NCBI GenBank assembly: GCA_902611605.1
Contig: CACMAH010000004.1
Span: 1-64,000, forward strand
From: an uncultured Alphaproteobacteria bacterium
GTDB lineage: Bacteria > Pseudomonadota > Alphaproteobacteria > Rhodobacterales > Rhodobacteraceae
Direction of reading: 5' to 3'
DNA: 64,000 nt
Shown here: piece by piece, positions 41,478 to 51,305 of the stretch
Position numbering within the stretch: position 1 is the stretch's first letter
Layout of the letters: each line of letters starts with the position of its first letter
The notes under the pieces: model-generated
Database searches by the model: none
Told to the model about the DNA's origin: nothing
Seen by the model: only the letters and a program-made list of their open reading frames with translations
Position numbers and translations under genes: made by a program

Positions 41478-42140
41478 ATGAAATTTGACATAAGTTATAT
41501 TTTTGATGCTTTACCAAGGCTACTTGAAGGTGCATTAATCACTTTACAAGTTGCAATTTTAGGTTTTTGTTTCAGTATTATTTTAGCTACTTTTATAACT
41601 ATTGTTAAAACCTCTTTTAATTCAAGAATTTTTAATGGATTTATAGCCTTTTATATCAGTTTTATAAGGGGAACACCTCTTTTGGTTCAAATCTTTTTGA
41701 TTTATTATGTTTTACCTGTTTTTGGACTAAATTTAGCACCATTTCCCGCTGGAATTTTAGCTATTACTTTAAATAGTGCAGCGTTTGTTATAGAAATTTT
41801 ACGAGGTGGTTTAGCTTCAGTACCAAAAGGACAGTTTGAAGCAGCCAAATCGTTAGGAATATCAGGATATGCGCTCTGGTGGAAAATAATTCTACCCCAA
41901 ACATTCATCACTTCTATTCCACCATTAGTGAATGAATTTACTATGGTCCTTAAAGCTACAGCTTTATTATCAGTAATAACAGTAGTTGAGTTGATGCGTG
42001 TTTCACAACAAATTTATAGTGCAAATTATCATCCAGTTGAGGTGCTGAGTGCTACTTTTATAATTTATTTTTTAATGTGTTTTGTTGTTAGTCGAAGTTC
42101 AGTTTTTTTAGAACAGAGATTTAAAGTAAAAAGGGCTTAA
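41478..42140 (+). CDS. Polar amino acid ABC transporter permease
   Basis: FIRGTPLLVQIFLIYYVLP and EAAKSLGISGYALWWKIILPQ (EAA motif). Confidence 0.93.
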   Translation: MKFDISYIFDALPRLLEGALITLQVAILGFCFSIILATFITIVKTSFNSRIFNGFIAFYISFIRGTPLLVQIFLIYYVLPVFGLNLAPFPAGILAITLNSAAFVIEILRGGLASVPKGQFEAAKSLGISGYALWWKIILPQTFITSIPPLVNEFTMVLKATALLSVITVVELMRVSQQIYSANYHPVEVLSATFIIYFLMCFVVSRSSVFLEQRFKVKRA

Positions 42141-42148
42141 AAGTTATA

Positions 42149-42862
42149 ATGCTAGAATACCAAATATTTTTTGATTATTTCCCAATGATTTTATTAGGTT
42201 TTTGGTTAACCTTAAAAATTGTTGTATGTGCTATTGCGTTAGGTATCCCATTAGGACTAATTCTAGCTCTAGGCAGGCGATCAAATTTTATACTAATCAG
42301 TTTTTTTGCAACCAGTTTTATTGAATTATTTCGCAATACACCATTCATAATTCAAGTATTTTTATTTTATTATGTTTTACCTTTCTATGGTCTAAGACTT
42401 TCTGCTGAGTATGTGGGAATTTTGGCTCTTGCAGCTTTTGGAAGTGCCTATTTTGCTGAAATTATAAGAGCAGGTATCGATGCTATACCTAAAGGTCAGC
42501 TTGAAAGTGCTAGAGCAATTGGCATGACTGATTGGCAATCTATGAAAAATATTATTTTGCCTCAAACCGTATCTATAGTTTTACCGCCATTAACTAACCA
42601 GACACTAACTCTTATAAAAGAATCTGCAATATTATCTACAATTACTGTTCATGAACTTACAATGACAGGGCTAATGGTGCAGGGTGAAACTTTTAGGCCA
42701 TTTGAAGTTTTTATAATGGTTGCTTTACTATATTGGGCCTTGAATGAAACTATAGCTTCGATCATGCGTAGAATTGAAAAGAGATATAGTCGAAATAGAA
42801 AACAAAACAAAATAGTTAGATCTAAAATTGATTTTATAAAAAGTAGTGGATTTTCTCGATGA
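42149..42862 (+). CDS. Polar amino acid ABC transporter permease
   Basis: LFRNTPFIIQVFLFYYVLP and ESARAIGMTDWQSMKNIILPQ (EAA motif). Confidence 0.93.
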   Translation: MLEYQIFFDYFPMILLGFWLTLKIVVCAIALGIPLGLILALGRRSNFILISFFATSFIELFRNTPFIIQVFLFYYVLPFYGLRLSAEYVGILALAAFGSAYFAEIIRAGIDAIPKGQLESARAIGMTDWQSMKNIILPQTVSIVLPPLTNQTLTLIKESAILSTITVHELTMTGLMVQGETFRPFEVFIMVALLYWALNETIASIMRRIEKRYSRNRKQNKIVRSKIDFIKSSGFSR

Positions 42863-43629
42863 AACCAAACTTTTTAGAAATCATTGATATTAATAAGAAA
42901 TTTGGAAATATCAATGCTTTGAAAAATGTTTCTCTTAATGTTTCTAAGGGTGAAGTGATTTGTATAATAGGACCTAGTGGTTGTGGTAAAAGTACACTTT
43001 TGAGAACTGTTAATTGGCTTACTCCTCCAGATAGTGGAAAAGTTATACTGAAAGGAGAAATAATTGGCTCTGACACAGGAAAAATGACCTTTGAACAAAA
43101 TAGATCATTAAATGAGTTTCGAGCAAGAATTGGAATGGTTTTTCAGCAATTCAACGTTTGGCCACATCTCAATGCTCTTGAGAATGTGGTTAGAGCTCAA
43201 ATTGTAGTTAGAAAAAGAATGAGAGATGAAGCTGAAAAAAAAGCAATAAAAATATTAAATGAAGTTGGTTTAAAAGATAAAATTGATGAGTGGCCAGACA
43301 ATCTTTCGGGAGGACAAAAACAAAGACTCGCAATTGCAAGGTCTTTAGCTATGGATCCAATCTTAATGTTATTAGATGAACCAACATCTGCATTAGATCC
43401 TGAACTTATAGGTGAAGTTTTATCAGTTTTAAGAAATTTAGTAAATGAAGGAATGACAATGTTAATTGTTACACATGAATTAGGATTTGCTTCTAAATTC
43501 GGTGATAAAATAGTTTTTATGGATGCAGGTGAAATTATTGAATCTGGTCCTCCAAATACCATTCTAAAGTCGCCAAAAACAGAAAGATTAAAACTTTTTT
43601 TAGAAAAATTGAGTCTCACGTCACTTTAG
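42859..43629 (+). CDS. Polar amino acid ABC transporter ATP-binding protein
   Basis: IIGPSGCGKSTLLRTVNWL, LSGGQKQRLAIARSLAMDPILMLLDEPTSALDPE. Confidence 0.95.
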   Translation: MKPNFLEIIDINKKFGNINALKNVSLNVSKGEVICIIGPSGCGKSTLLRTVNWLTPPDSGKVILKGEIIGSDTGKMTFEQNRSLNEFRARIGMVFQQFNVWPHLNALENVVRAQIVVRKRMRDEAEKKAIKILNEVGLKDKIDEWPDNLSGGQKQRLAIARSLAMDPILMLLDEPTSALDPELIGEVLSVLRNLVNEGMTMLIVTHELGFASKFGDKIVFMDAGEIIESGPPNTILKSPKTERLKLFLEKLSLTSL

Positions 43630-43698
43630 TAGCTAATAATTTAGATTTATGTAGTTTAAGATCTATAAGATGCAGTAATAAAATTGTTTTATTTTTTT

Positions 43699-45153
43699 TT
43701 AAATACATAAAGGTGGTGGAATAAAGCCTCCCAATTCTCTTTCTACTGCTTCCGCAAAGGCCAATGCTGTGAAGTCACGACCATGGCTTGCAATTGCTTG
43801 ATATCCTACAGGAAGCCCTCTAACAAGTCCAATTGGGCCTACAACGCTTGGTAATCCAATAACACCTGAATAACCCGACCAATAGAGTTGTGCCATCTCA
43901 GGATATTTTTTACCATTTATATTTAAAAACCTTTGGTAGCGAGGACCTTTTTGATCATGATTAAATGCAGGTGTTCCAGTAGCTGGAGCAATAAGAATAT
44001 CGATATCTTCAAAATATGCATCAAATGCTAATCTATGTTTATTTCTTTGTTTATTTAAGTTAATCCAGTCTCTATGCAGAAGTGATAAACCCTCAAATCG
44101 TGTGCCACAAATACGGCTTACACTCTCATTATTCAATTCCCTAACACCTTTGGTAAGTGCATTTATTTGTTCTTTTGTAAAGTGAGGTGAATCAGATGCA
44201 CCCACTAACTTAAGGTAAATCATAAAATGTAATTCGTTATCAATATCAGGTAATTTATTTCGAATTATTTTTGCACCTGCATTTTCCAAATCCATAACAA
44301 ATTTCTCTAATTTATCTAAATAATCATTATCAACAGGGCTTTCTGGATCATTAAGTTTTAATCCAATCCTGAATTGGCTCAACTTAGTTCTATCATCTGC
44401 TGGTAAATGATTTTTAAATGCTGTTGATTCTATTGCTCGTAAACCTCCAATAGTCTCAAAAGCAAGTTTTAGATCTTCGGCTGTTCTTGCCAATGGTCCA
44501 ACTACTGAAATATCTGACTCAGAATGTGTTTCTTCAATACATTGACCTTGAGAAGAAACGACTTTAAATGTAGGTTTCATTCCAAAAATACCACAGTAAT
44601 GAGCCGGATTTCTTATTGATGAGCCTGCATCACTGCCAATTTCGAGAGCACTCATGCCAGTTGAAAGTGCAGCCGCTGATCCTCCAGAAGAACCTCCAGG
44701 AGTACGGGTTTGATCCCAAGGGTTATTGGTTGTTCCATAGATTTTGTTAAAAGTCTGCCATTCAACTAGATCAAGTGGAACATTTGTTTTACCAAAAACT
44801 ATAGCACCAGCACTACGCAGTCGTGCTACTGCATCGCTATCAGTTGTTGCAATATTATGAATATTTTTTGGATCTCCCCAGGTTGTAGGTGCTCCTAAAA
44901 GGTTAAAAGACTCTTTAACTGTCATCGGCACGCCATGTAATGGACCACGAAAATTACCTGTAGCTGTTTCTTTATCTATTTGCCTAGCTATTTCTTTAGC
45001 AGCTTTTCTATCTTGCCAAATAACCGCATTTATTTCTGGATTGAATTTATCAATTTGTTCAAAATAAGCTTCTAGAAGGTCTATGGCTTTAATTGACCTT
45101 TTTTGTATGGCTATTGCATGTTGTTTTGCAGATTTGAAAACAATTGAAGACAT
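43699..45153 (-). CDS. Amidase signature family protein
   Basis: LHGVPMTVKESF, RTPGGSSGGSAAALSTGMSALEIGSDAGSSIRNPAHYCGIFGMKPT. Confidence 0.94.
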   Translation of the reverse strand: MSSIVFKSAKQHAIAIQKRSIKAIDLLEAYFEQIDKFNPEINAVIWQDRKAAKEIARQIDKETATGNFRGPLHGVPMTVKESFNLLGAPTTWGDPKNIHNIATTDSDAVARLRSAGAIVFGKTNVPLDLVEWQTFNKIYGTTNNPWDQTRTPGGSSGGSAAALSTGMSALEIGSDAGSSIRNPAHYCGIFGMKPTFKVVSSQGQCIEETHSESDISVVGPLARTAEDLKLAFETIGGLRAIESTAFKNHLPADDRTKLSQFRIGLKLNDPESPVDNDYLDKLEKFVMDLENAGAKIIRNKLPDIDNELHFMIYLKLVGASDSPHFTKEQINALTKGVRELNNESVSRICGTRFEGLSLLHRDWINLNKQRNKHRLAFDAYFEDIDILIAPATGTPAFNHDQKGPRYQRFLNINGKKYPEMAQLYWSGYSGVIGLPSVVGPIGLVRGLPVGYQAIASHGRDFTALAFAEAVERELGGFIPPPLCI

Positions 45154-45351
45154 ATCTATACCTTCTATAAATCAACATTATCAATTTTTAGATAACAATT
45201 TTAGAAAAGCAAGTTTAGATTCCAATATATCTTATTAAAATAATTTATTTAAGTTTTCAGTTAAATATAATTTTCAATTATAATTAGTTAAAAATATTAT
45301 AAATTTTAAATAAATTTTAATTTTGTAATAAATAGATCCTTACAACTGATG

Positions 45352-45440
45352 AATAGTCAGTAAACAAATAAATCTTACTCACTATACAACTTATTAAAAA
45401 ATAGTTTTTTTACTCTTTATCCCGTGATAATTATAAATAA
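45352..45440. promoter_or_regulatory. Intergenic element copy B
   Basis: ATAGTCAGTAA...AAATAAATCTTACT...TATACAA...AAAAATAGTTTTTTTA between the divergent amidase and ureohydrolase genes; colinear with copy A. Confidence 0.55.
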
Positions 45441-45633
45441 CCAAATAAAATTATGTTATAAAAGGATATTTTTTGATGTTAAATTTTCCAAACTTTAAAA
45501 ACATTTTTTTCATAATTTGAAGACTATATTTTCAGGAGACATAAATAACTTTTCACCGATCAAATATAAAACATTTTAAAACTTAATAAACATCAATTTA
45601 AATTTAAAATCATCAAAAAAGGAAAATTAATCA

Positions 45634-46590
45634 ATGTCAAATTCTCTTACCAATCCACCCAAAAAAGAATTCCAAAGTTTTCATAATTTTCCAATTATTA
45701 ATGATTTGGACAATTTTAAAGCAGATGTAGCTTTCTTGGGAATTCCTTTTGGAGACCCATATTCCATGGGAGAGGCAAGTAATGATCAATCTAATGCTCC
45801 AACACATATAAGAAGATACTGTGAAAGGGCTTTACGAGGACTTGATCGATATGATTTTGATATTGGAGGAACTCTTTTAAATGGAGAAGATATTTCAGTT
45901 GTAGATTGTGGAGATGTAATTGGGGAGGCAAAAGATGTAATTGGAAATCATGATAGGTCTGAGGAAGCAGTTAGAAAAGTATTATCCTCTGGAGCAATGC
46001 CAATTATCTTAGGAGGTGATCACGCAATTCCTATTCCTGTTTTTCGTGCTTTAGAAAATCATGGTCCGATCACCTTGGTTCAGGTAGATGCACACATAGA
46101 TTGGAGGGATGTATTTCATGGCGTAAGCTATGGATTATCAAGCGTGATTAGGAGAGCGTCTGAAATGGATCATATTGATGAAATTTTTCAGATTGGACTT
46201 CGATCAGCTGGAAGTGCAAGGCCGGAGGAAGCGGAAGCTGCTTTAGATTATGGTTCAAATTTGATTACCGATATAGAATTGCAAGAAGTTGGAATGAAAG
46301 CAATTCTTGATAGAATACCTGATAATCAAAATTATTATTTAACAATAGACGCTGACGGAGTCGATCCCACTATAATGCCAGCAGTTGCTGGACCTGCTCC
46401 TGGTGGAGTAAATTATGCACAGATGAGGACATTAATACAGGGATTAGTAAGAAAAGGTAGAGTTTTAGGAATGGATATTGTTGAAATTACTCCGGCTAAA
46501 GATGTAAACGGAATTTCTGCTATTACAGCTGGTAGGTTCATATGTAATTTAATAGGAACGACTGTAAGAGCGGGTTATTTTAAAAAGTAA
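45634..46590 (+). CDS. Ureohydrolase family protein (agmatinase/guanidino-hydrolase-like), paralogue 2
   Basis: GGDHAIPIPVFRAL, DAHIDWRD, TIDADGVDPTIMPAVAGPAPGG. Confidence 0.93.
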   Translation: MSNSLTNPPKKEFQSFHNFPIINDLDNFKADVAFLGIPFGDPYSMGEASNDQSNAPTHIRRYCERALRGLDRYDFDIGGTLLNGEDISVVDCGDVIGEAKDVIGNHDRSEEAVRKVLSSGAMPIILGGDHAIPIPVFRALENHGPITLVQVDAHIDWRDVFHGVSYGLSSVIRRASEMDHIDEIFQIGLRSAGSARPEEAEAALDYGSNLITDIELQEVGMKAILDRIPDNQNYYLTIDADGVDPTIMPAVAGPAPGGVNYAQMRTLIQGLVRKGRVLGMDIVEITPAKDVNGISAITAGRFICNLIGTTVRAGYFKK

Positions 46591-46630
46591 TTTCCATATT
46601 AAACTAGTTACTTAAAAAGGTTTTAATTAA

Positions 46631-47995
46631 ATGAGCTCTGATCAGCTAATTATTAGTAGACTTACAAGTGGGATTAAAAAATTAAACACTATAAAGATTC
46701 CAAAAGAAATAGTTAATATAGCCAAAAATCTGATCATTGATATATCAGGAGTTACATTTGCAGGATCACGAACAAAGTCTGCATCACTGATTTATAACTT
46801 AGCAGAAGAAACCTATTTAGAAGGTAATTGTGAAATTATTGGAATGAAGAAAAAATTAAATCCAGCAGGTGCTGCTTTTGTCAATGGTGCTTTTGGTCAT
46901 TCATTGGATTTTGATGACAACTGCTATGCCGGAGTAGTACATGGATCATCTGTTGTTTTTCCAGCTGTCTTAGCTTGTGCACAGCAAAACAAACTTTCAG
47001 GTGCTCAGTTATTAAAAAGTTTTATTATAGGTTTAGAAATTCAATTTGCCGTTGCAAAAGCTTTTTCAAATAATATTTATCATAAAGGATGGTGGACTAC
47101 TTCAGTTTTTGGTTCTATCGGTAGCACAGCTGGTACTGCTTCTTTGTTAGGTTTGAAAACTAATAAAATTAAAAATGCACTATCGATATCGATGTCTGGT
47201 GTTGGAGCAGTCCGTGCGATAAGAGGAACAAATGCCAAGCATTACTATTGTGGAAAATCTGCTGAAAATGGGATATTATCTTCAAATATCGCAAAAAAAG
47301 GTGCAACAGGGCCTAATGATGTTTTTGAGGATAGGAATGGGATATTAAAAATCCTTAATGATAATGAATTTAATTATGAGTTTATCAAAAATATTGGTGA
47401 AGATTTTAGTTTGCTTGATCCAGGAGTAGATATAAAAAAATATCCAGTATGTTATGCTAGTCATGCAGCAGCTGACGGAATAAACGAGATTCTAAAATTA
47501 AAAAAAATAAAAATTGGAGAAATCAGTCAAGTTATATGTACAGTCCCTCCAATAATTGCTTCTAATTTAACATATAATAATCCTACATCAGTAAAAGAAG
47601 CACAATTTAGTATGCAATTTTCTATTGCAATGATTATAAAATTTGGTTCTATCAAATTAAATTTTTTAGATGATCAATATATCTTGGATGAAGATACAAA
47701 AAAGTTGATGGACATAATAGATATGAGGGTAGGAGACCTCCCAAATAATATAAAAAAGTCTGAAATAATTTGTCCAGAGTGGTCTAATGTAAAACTGGTT
47801 GATAAATCTGGGAATTGTTTTGAAAAATTTATTGGCGCACCTATTGGTTCAGCTAAAAAGCCACTTGATAAAGAGATTCTTTTTAATAAGTTTAAATCTT
47901 GCATCGAATTTTCAGGAATAAGCCAATCACCTGACTATTTATATAATAAACTTATAAATATTGAAAAAATCAAAAACTGTAGAAAATTGTTTTAA
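46631..47995 (+). CDS. MmgE/PrpD family protein
   Basis: NGAFGHSLDFDDNCYAGVVHGSSVVFPAVLACAQ and GSTAGTASLLGLKTNKIKNALSISMS. Confidence 0.9.
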   Translation: MSSDQLIISRLTSGIKKLNTIKIPKEIVNIAKNLIIDISGVTFAGSRTKSASLIYNLAEETYLEGNCEIIGMKKKLNPAGAAFVNGAFGHSLDFDDNCYAGVVHGSSVVFPAVLACAQQNKLSGAQLLKSFIIGLEIQFAVAKAFSNNIYHKGWWTTSVFGSIGSTAGTASLLGLKTNKIKNALSISMSGVGAVRAIRGTNAKHYYCGKSAENGILSSNIAKKGATGPNDVFEDRNGILKILNDNEFNYEFIKNIGEDFSLLDPGVDIKKYPVCYASHAAADGINEILKLKKIKIGEISQVICTVPPIIASNLTYNNPTSVKEAQFSMQFSIAMIIKFGSIKLNFLDDQYILDEDTKKLMDIIDMRVGDLPNNIKKSEIICPEWSNVKLVDKSGNCFEKFIGAPIGSAKKPLDKEILFNKFKSCIEFSGISQSPDYLYNKLINIEKIKNCRKLF

Positions 47996-48270
47996 GTTTG
48001 GTAATTAAATTTAATAATTTTAAAACAAATAAAAAATTATCTTTCTTAATAACCATTATTATAAGTGTTTAACATAATTAGGAAATAAAGATTTAGTTTA
48101 TGTAGTTATTTTTTAAATTAAAATTTCTTTGCTTTTTTTCTTTTTCTAGATAAAATTAAAGCTTAACGAGACACCTCTAAGTAAATAAATCTTACTTTTA
48201 ACATATTTTAATCAAAATGCATTGGGTTATAATTTCAATCTTTATTTCTCAATAAAAATGGAATAAAATT

Positions 48271-49416
48271 ATGTCATTAATCGCAAATTGGTCATACCCA
48301 ACTTCAATTCGCTTTGGGGCAGGTCGTATAGTTGAAATAGCTGATGCATGTAAAACAATAGGTATTACAAAACCCTTATTGGTTACTGACAGAGGTTTGG
48401 CAAAACTTGATATTACTTTCAAAACATTGGATCTTTTATATAAAGCAGGTCTAGGACGTTCTATTTTCTCAGAAGTTGATTCAAATCCAACAGAAATCAA
48501 TGCTTTTGCTGGTATAAAAATGTTTATAGAAGGTAAACATGATGGAGTTATCGCTTTTGGAGGAGGATCTGGTATTGATCTTGGGAAATTAGTTGCTTTT
48601 ATGATTGGACAGAAACGACCAATTTGGGATTTTGAAGATATAGGTAATTGGTGGACTAGGGCTGAGACAAACAAGATTATGCCAATTATTGCTGTACCAA
48701 CAACAGCAGGAACTGGTTCAGAAGTTGGCAGGGCTTCAGTTATCACAAACAGTCAGACTAAAGAAAAAAAAATAATTTTTCACCCTAAGTTTCTTCCACA
48801 AATTGTAATTTGTGATCCAGAATTAACTGTTGGAATGCCATCATCAATCACCTCTGGTACCGGAATGGATGCTTTTGCACATTGCCTAGAAGCTTATTGT
48901 TCTCCTCATTATCATCCAATGTCTCAAGGTATGGCACTAGAGGGAATGAGACTAGTAAAAGATAACCTACCTATTGTTTACAAAGATAGAAATAATATCA
49001 CAGGTCGATCTCATATGATGTCAGCTGCAATAATGGGGGCAACGGCCTTTCAAAAAGGCCTTGGAGCCATACATGCTGCCTCACACCCCATTGGTGCGGT
49101 TCATAATACACACCATGGTACAACAAATGCTGTAGTGATGCGAGAAGCACTTTTGATGAATAGAAGTGCTATAGAAACAAAAATTGAATTACTTTGTAAT
49201 TATCTTGATATTTCAGGTGGATTTGATGGATTTATATCATTTGTTAATAATCTAAATAAAGTGTTAAATATCCCAACTTCATTGACAGCAATGGGAGTAA
49301 AAGAACCCAACATTAAAGCTTTGGTACAATCAGCTCTCAATGATCCAAGTTGCAGTGGGAATCCCATAAAATTAACAAAGGAAAATATGACTATCTTATT
49401 TGAAAGCTGTCTGTAA
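48271..49416 (+). CDS. Iron-containing alcohol dehydrogenase
   Basis: IRFGAGRIVEIADACK, AFGGGSGIDLGKLVAFM, VPTTAGTGSEVGRASVITN, GTGMDAFAHCLEAY, HPIGAVHNTHHGTTNAV. Confidence 0.94.
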   Translation: MSLIANWSYPTSIRFGAGRIVEIADACKTIGITKPLLVTDRGLAKLDITFKTLDLLYKAGLGRSIFSEVDSNPTEINAFAGIKMFIEGKHDGVIAFGGGSGIDLGKLVAFMIGQKRPIWDFEDIGNWWTRAETNKIMPIIAVPTTAGTGSEVGRASVITNSQTKEKKIIFHPKFLPQIVICDPELTVGMPSSITSGTGMDAFAHCLEAYCSPHYHPMSQGMALEGMRLVKDNLPIVYKDRNNITGRSHMMSAAIMGATAFQKGLGAIHAASHPIGAVHNTHHGTTNAVVMREALLMNRSAIETKIELLCNYLDISGGFDGFISFVNNLNKVLNIPTSLTAMGVKEPNIKALVQSALNDPSCSGNPIKLTKENMTILFESCL

Positions 49417-49692
49417 TTTTAAAATAAGATGAGATGAAAAATTATTTCAATTGTCATTAATGAACTTAATATAAAAGTTAGATCGTTACTGTAAAGTTTA
49501 TGGTTCACATAACAGATTTCACTGAAAATTATCTGTTGATTTTAATTCAGTAATAAAAAAATCAAGTTTAGTAAGTTAAAAGTTGTACATTTTTGAATTA
49601 ACTATCAATCATTTCTGTATCTTTATTGTATATATAGATTAAAAATAGTAAGTAAGTTATTTTTCATCCTTTAATATTTTTTTTAATAGTCT

Positions 49693-50098
49693 ATAAATAT
49701 TCTATTCCCTGTGATTCATATTAGTTTCTGTACAATAAGTTGATTTGAATCCTCGAGCAGTACAGGGGATTTAAAATTATAAAATAATAATGAATTATAG
49801 ATGAAAAACTCTAAATCAGACTTTAAGGTAATTTACAGTGTAAATTTTCCCAAGCCCATTACCGGGTTCTAATGTATAAAGTCCCATAATCTGTAATGTC
49901 TGTCGATTTAATGAAATATATCCTTTAGCGGGGTTATACTAACCAAACCTCTCTAAAAGGAATAGCTTCTTTTATCATCTGTTCTAACTCTATTTTGTTG
50001 AACAACTTAGGCATTTCTTTCGTTTTAGAAATCCAGTTATTTACTATTACTGCACATTCAATGACATTTTCTGATTGTGCTTTCCTCACATTTATCAC
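49693..50098 (-). pseudogene. Decayed GNAT-family acetyltransferase
   Basis: Minus-strand fragments: VINVRKAQSENVIECAVIVNNWISKTKEMPKLFNKIELEQMIKEAIPFREVWLV* (49934-50098); in another frame AKGYISLNRQTLQIMGLYTLEPGNGLGKIYTVNYLKV*; then FQINLLYRN*YESQGIEYL*. Successive GNAT segments separated by frameshifts and stops. Confidence 0.7.
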
Positions 50099-50146
50099 GT
50101 TATTCTACCTTTTCTACATTTAAATCATTCCCCGTCAATATTAATT

Positions 50147-50190
50147 AAGTTATTGATTTTTATGATTTTATTCCCATTCAACTGTTTCAA
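50147..50190. repeat. guaA 3'-end-like direct repeat, copy 4 (degenerate)
   Basis: ttattgatttttatgattttattcccattcaactgtttcaa; core TCCCATTCAA at 50172-50181. Confidence 0.55.
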
Positions 50191-50228
50191 GCATTTAAAT
50201 ATTTGTTTTTATTATATTTTATTTTAGG

Positions 50229-50251
50229 TGCATAAGTAGTGCATAAGTAGA
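50229..50251. repeat. Tandem 11-mer GTGCATAAGTA x2
   Basis: gtgcataagtagtgcataagtag; a weaker relative, gtggataagtggtgaataggt, is at 51160-51180. Confidence 0.7.
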
Positions 50252-50257
50252 AATATT

Positions 50258-50899
50258 CTAATACGGATTTGATTTATTTAACATTCGAGCATTCCACCAA
50301 ATAATTATTGGAGTGATAAGAATAGTTGGAAGTACCCACAATATCCACTCTGGTTCAGTTCGAAAATTGGTAACTAAAAATGCGGTAATTACAGCTATCG
50401 TGCCGGCTAGCATATTTGTCAGATGTCTTACAATTCTGTATTTTCCTACTGCTTTTCTCTTTGTGAAAGAAACGTAGTCATTATATGATAAAAACAAGGC
50501 GATTGATCCAAAAATTAACAAGGTCACAAATTGCGTATTATAATTGAAGTAATATTTTAATCCAAGTATTAGCATAGCTACGCCAGAGAAACAAATTAAG
50601 ATAACAGCAATCCAATCAATAAGTTTTGGTATACCTTTTCTATTAATGGCGAAACGCATTCCAGCAAATGCTAGATAGAAAGAAAATATTGCTATTAATA
50701 ATAAAAAGACATTTAGTTTAAAAATTGCTAGAGGAATAGCTGTAAGAAAGACACCAACCATTCCCCAAAAGTAAATTTTCCCAAAGAAACGATGTGTGCG
50801 TTGCCCTTTCTTGCTGTAGATTGATAAAGCAGAGGAGATTAAAGCTAATGAACCGCTCAAAATATGAAAAAGTAAGAGAATGCGGATTAAATGATCCAT
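50258..50899 (-). CDS. Multi-pass membrane protein (DUF2306-like)
   Basis: About six hydrophobic segments; start HILSGSLALISSALSIYSKKGQRTHRFFGKIYFWGM resembles DUF2306-type proteins. Confidence 0.6.
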   Translation of the reverse strand: MDHLIRILLLFHILSGSLALISSALSIYSKKGQRTHRFFGKIYFWGMVGVFLTAIPLAIFKLNVFLLLIAIFSFYLAFAGMRFAINRKGIPKLIDWIAVILICFSGVAMLILGLKYYFNYNTQFVTLLIFGSIALFLSYNDYVSFTKRKAVGKYRIVRHLTNMLAGTIAVITAFLVTNFRTEPEWILWVLPTILITPIIIWWNARMLNKSNPY

Positions 50900-51070
50900 A
50901 CCGTATAATGCATTTATTAGAAGGTTCTTTAAAATCCATTAATTAAATAAAAAAACTATGAAAAGCAATCGTTTCATAATTGCATAAGTTTTTATAGTTT
51001 TATGAGAATAAGTTATAATAGTATCAAATACTTAACTTTTGAAAACAAACTAACTAAATATAAATAACCC

Positions 51071-51116
51071 AATAAAAACAATGACTTATAAGTAAACGTT
51101 CATTCCCACTCAACTA
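51071..51116. repeat. guaA 3'-end-like direct repeat, copy 3 (left boundary of RM island)
   Basis: aataaaaacaatgacttataagtaaacgttcattcccactcaa; extended match to 57493-57537; core TCCCACTCAA at 51104-51113. Confidence 0.75.
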
Positions 51117-51305
51117 TTTCAATCGTAAAAGTTATTGATTTATATAGATTTATTTTGAAGTGGATAAGTGGTGAATAGGTCATCCAATAATTTCCTTTAA
51201 TAACAATTACTTATTTGTTTTCAGAGATTACTAGCATCTGCAATAAAACCACAAATCGCTTTTTAAGTTGTAACCCCAAATACATTTTTTTATTAGCAAA
51301 TTCAA

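Noticed and set aside
49741-49775. gaatcctcgagcagtacagggga considered as a tRNA 3' fragment or attachment site
   Set aside because: No cloverleaf could be folded around it by eye, and it lies within the GNAT pseudogene reading.
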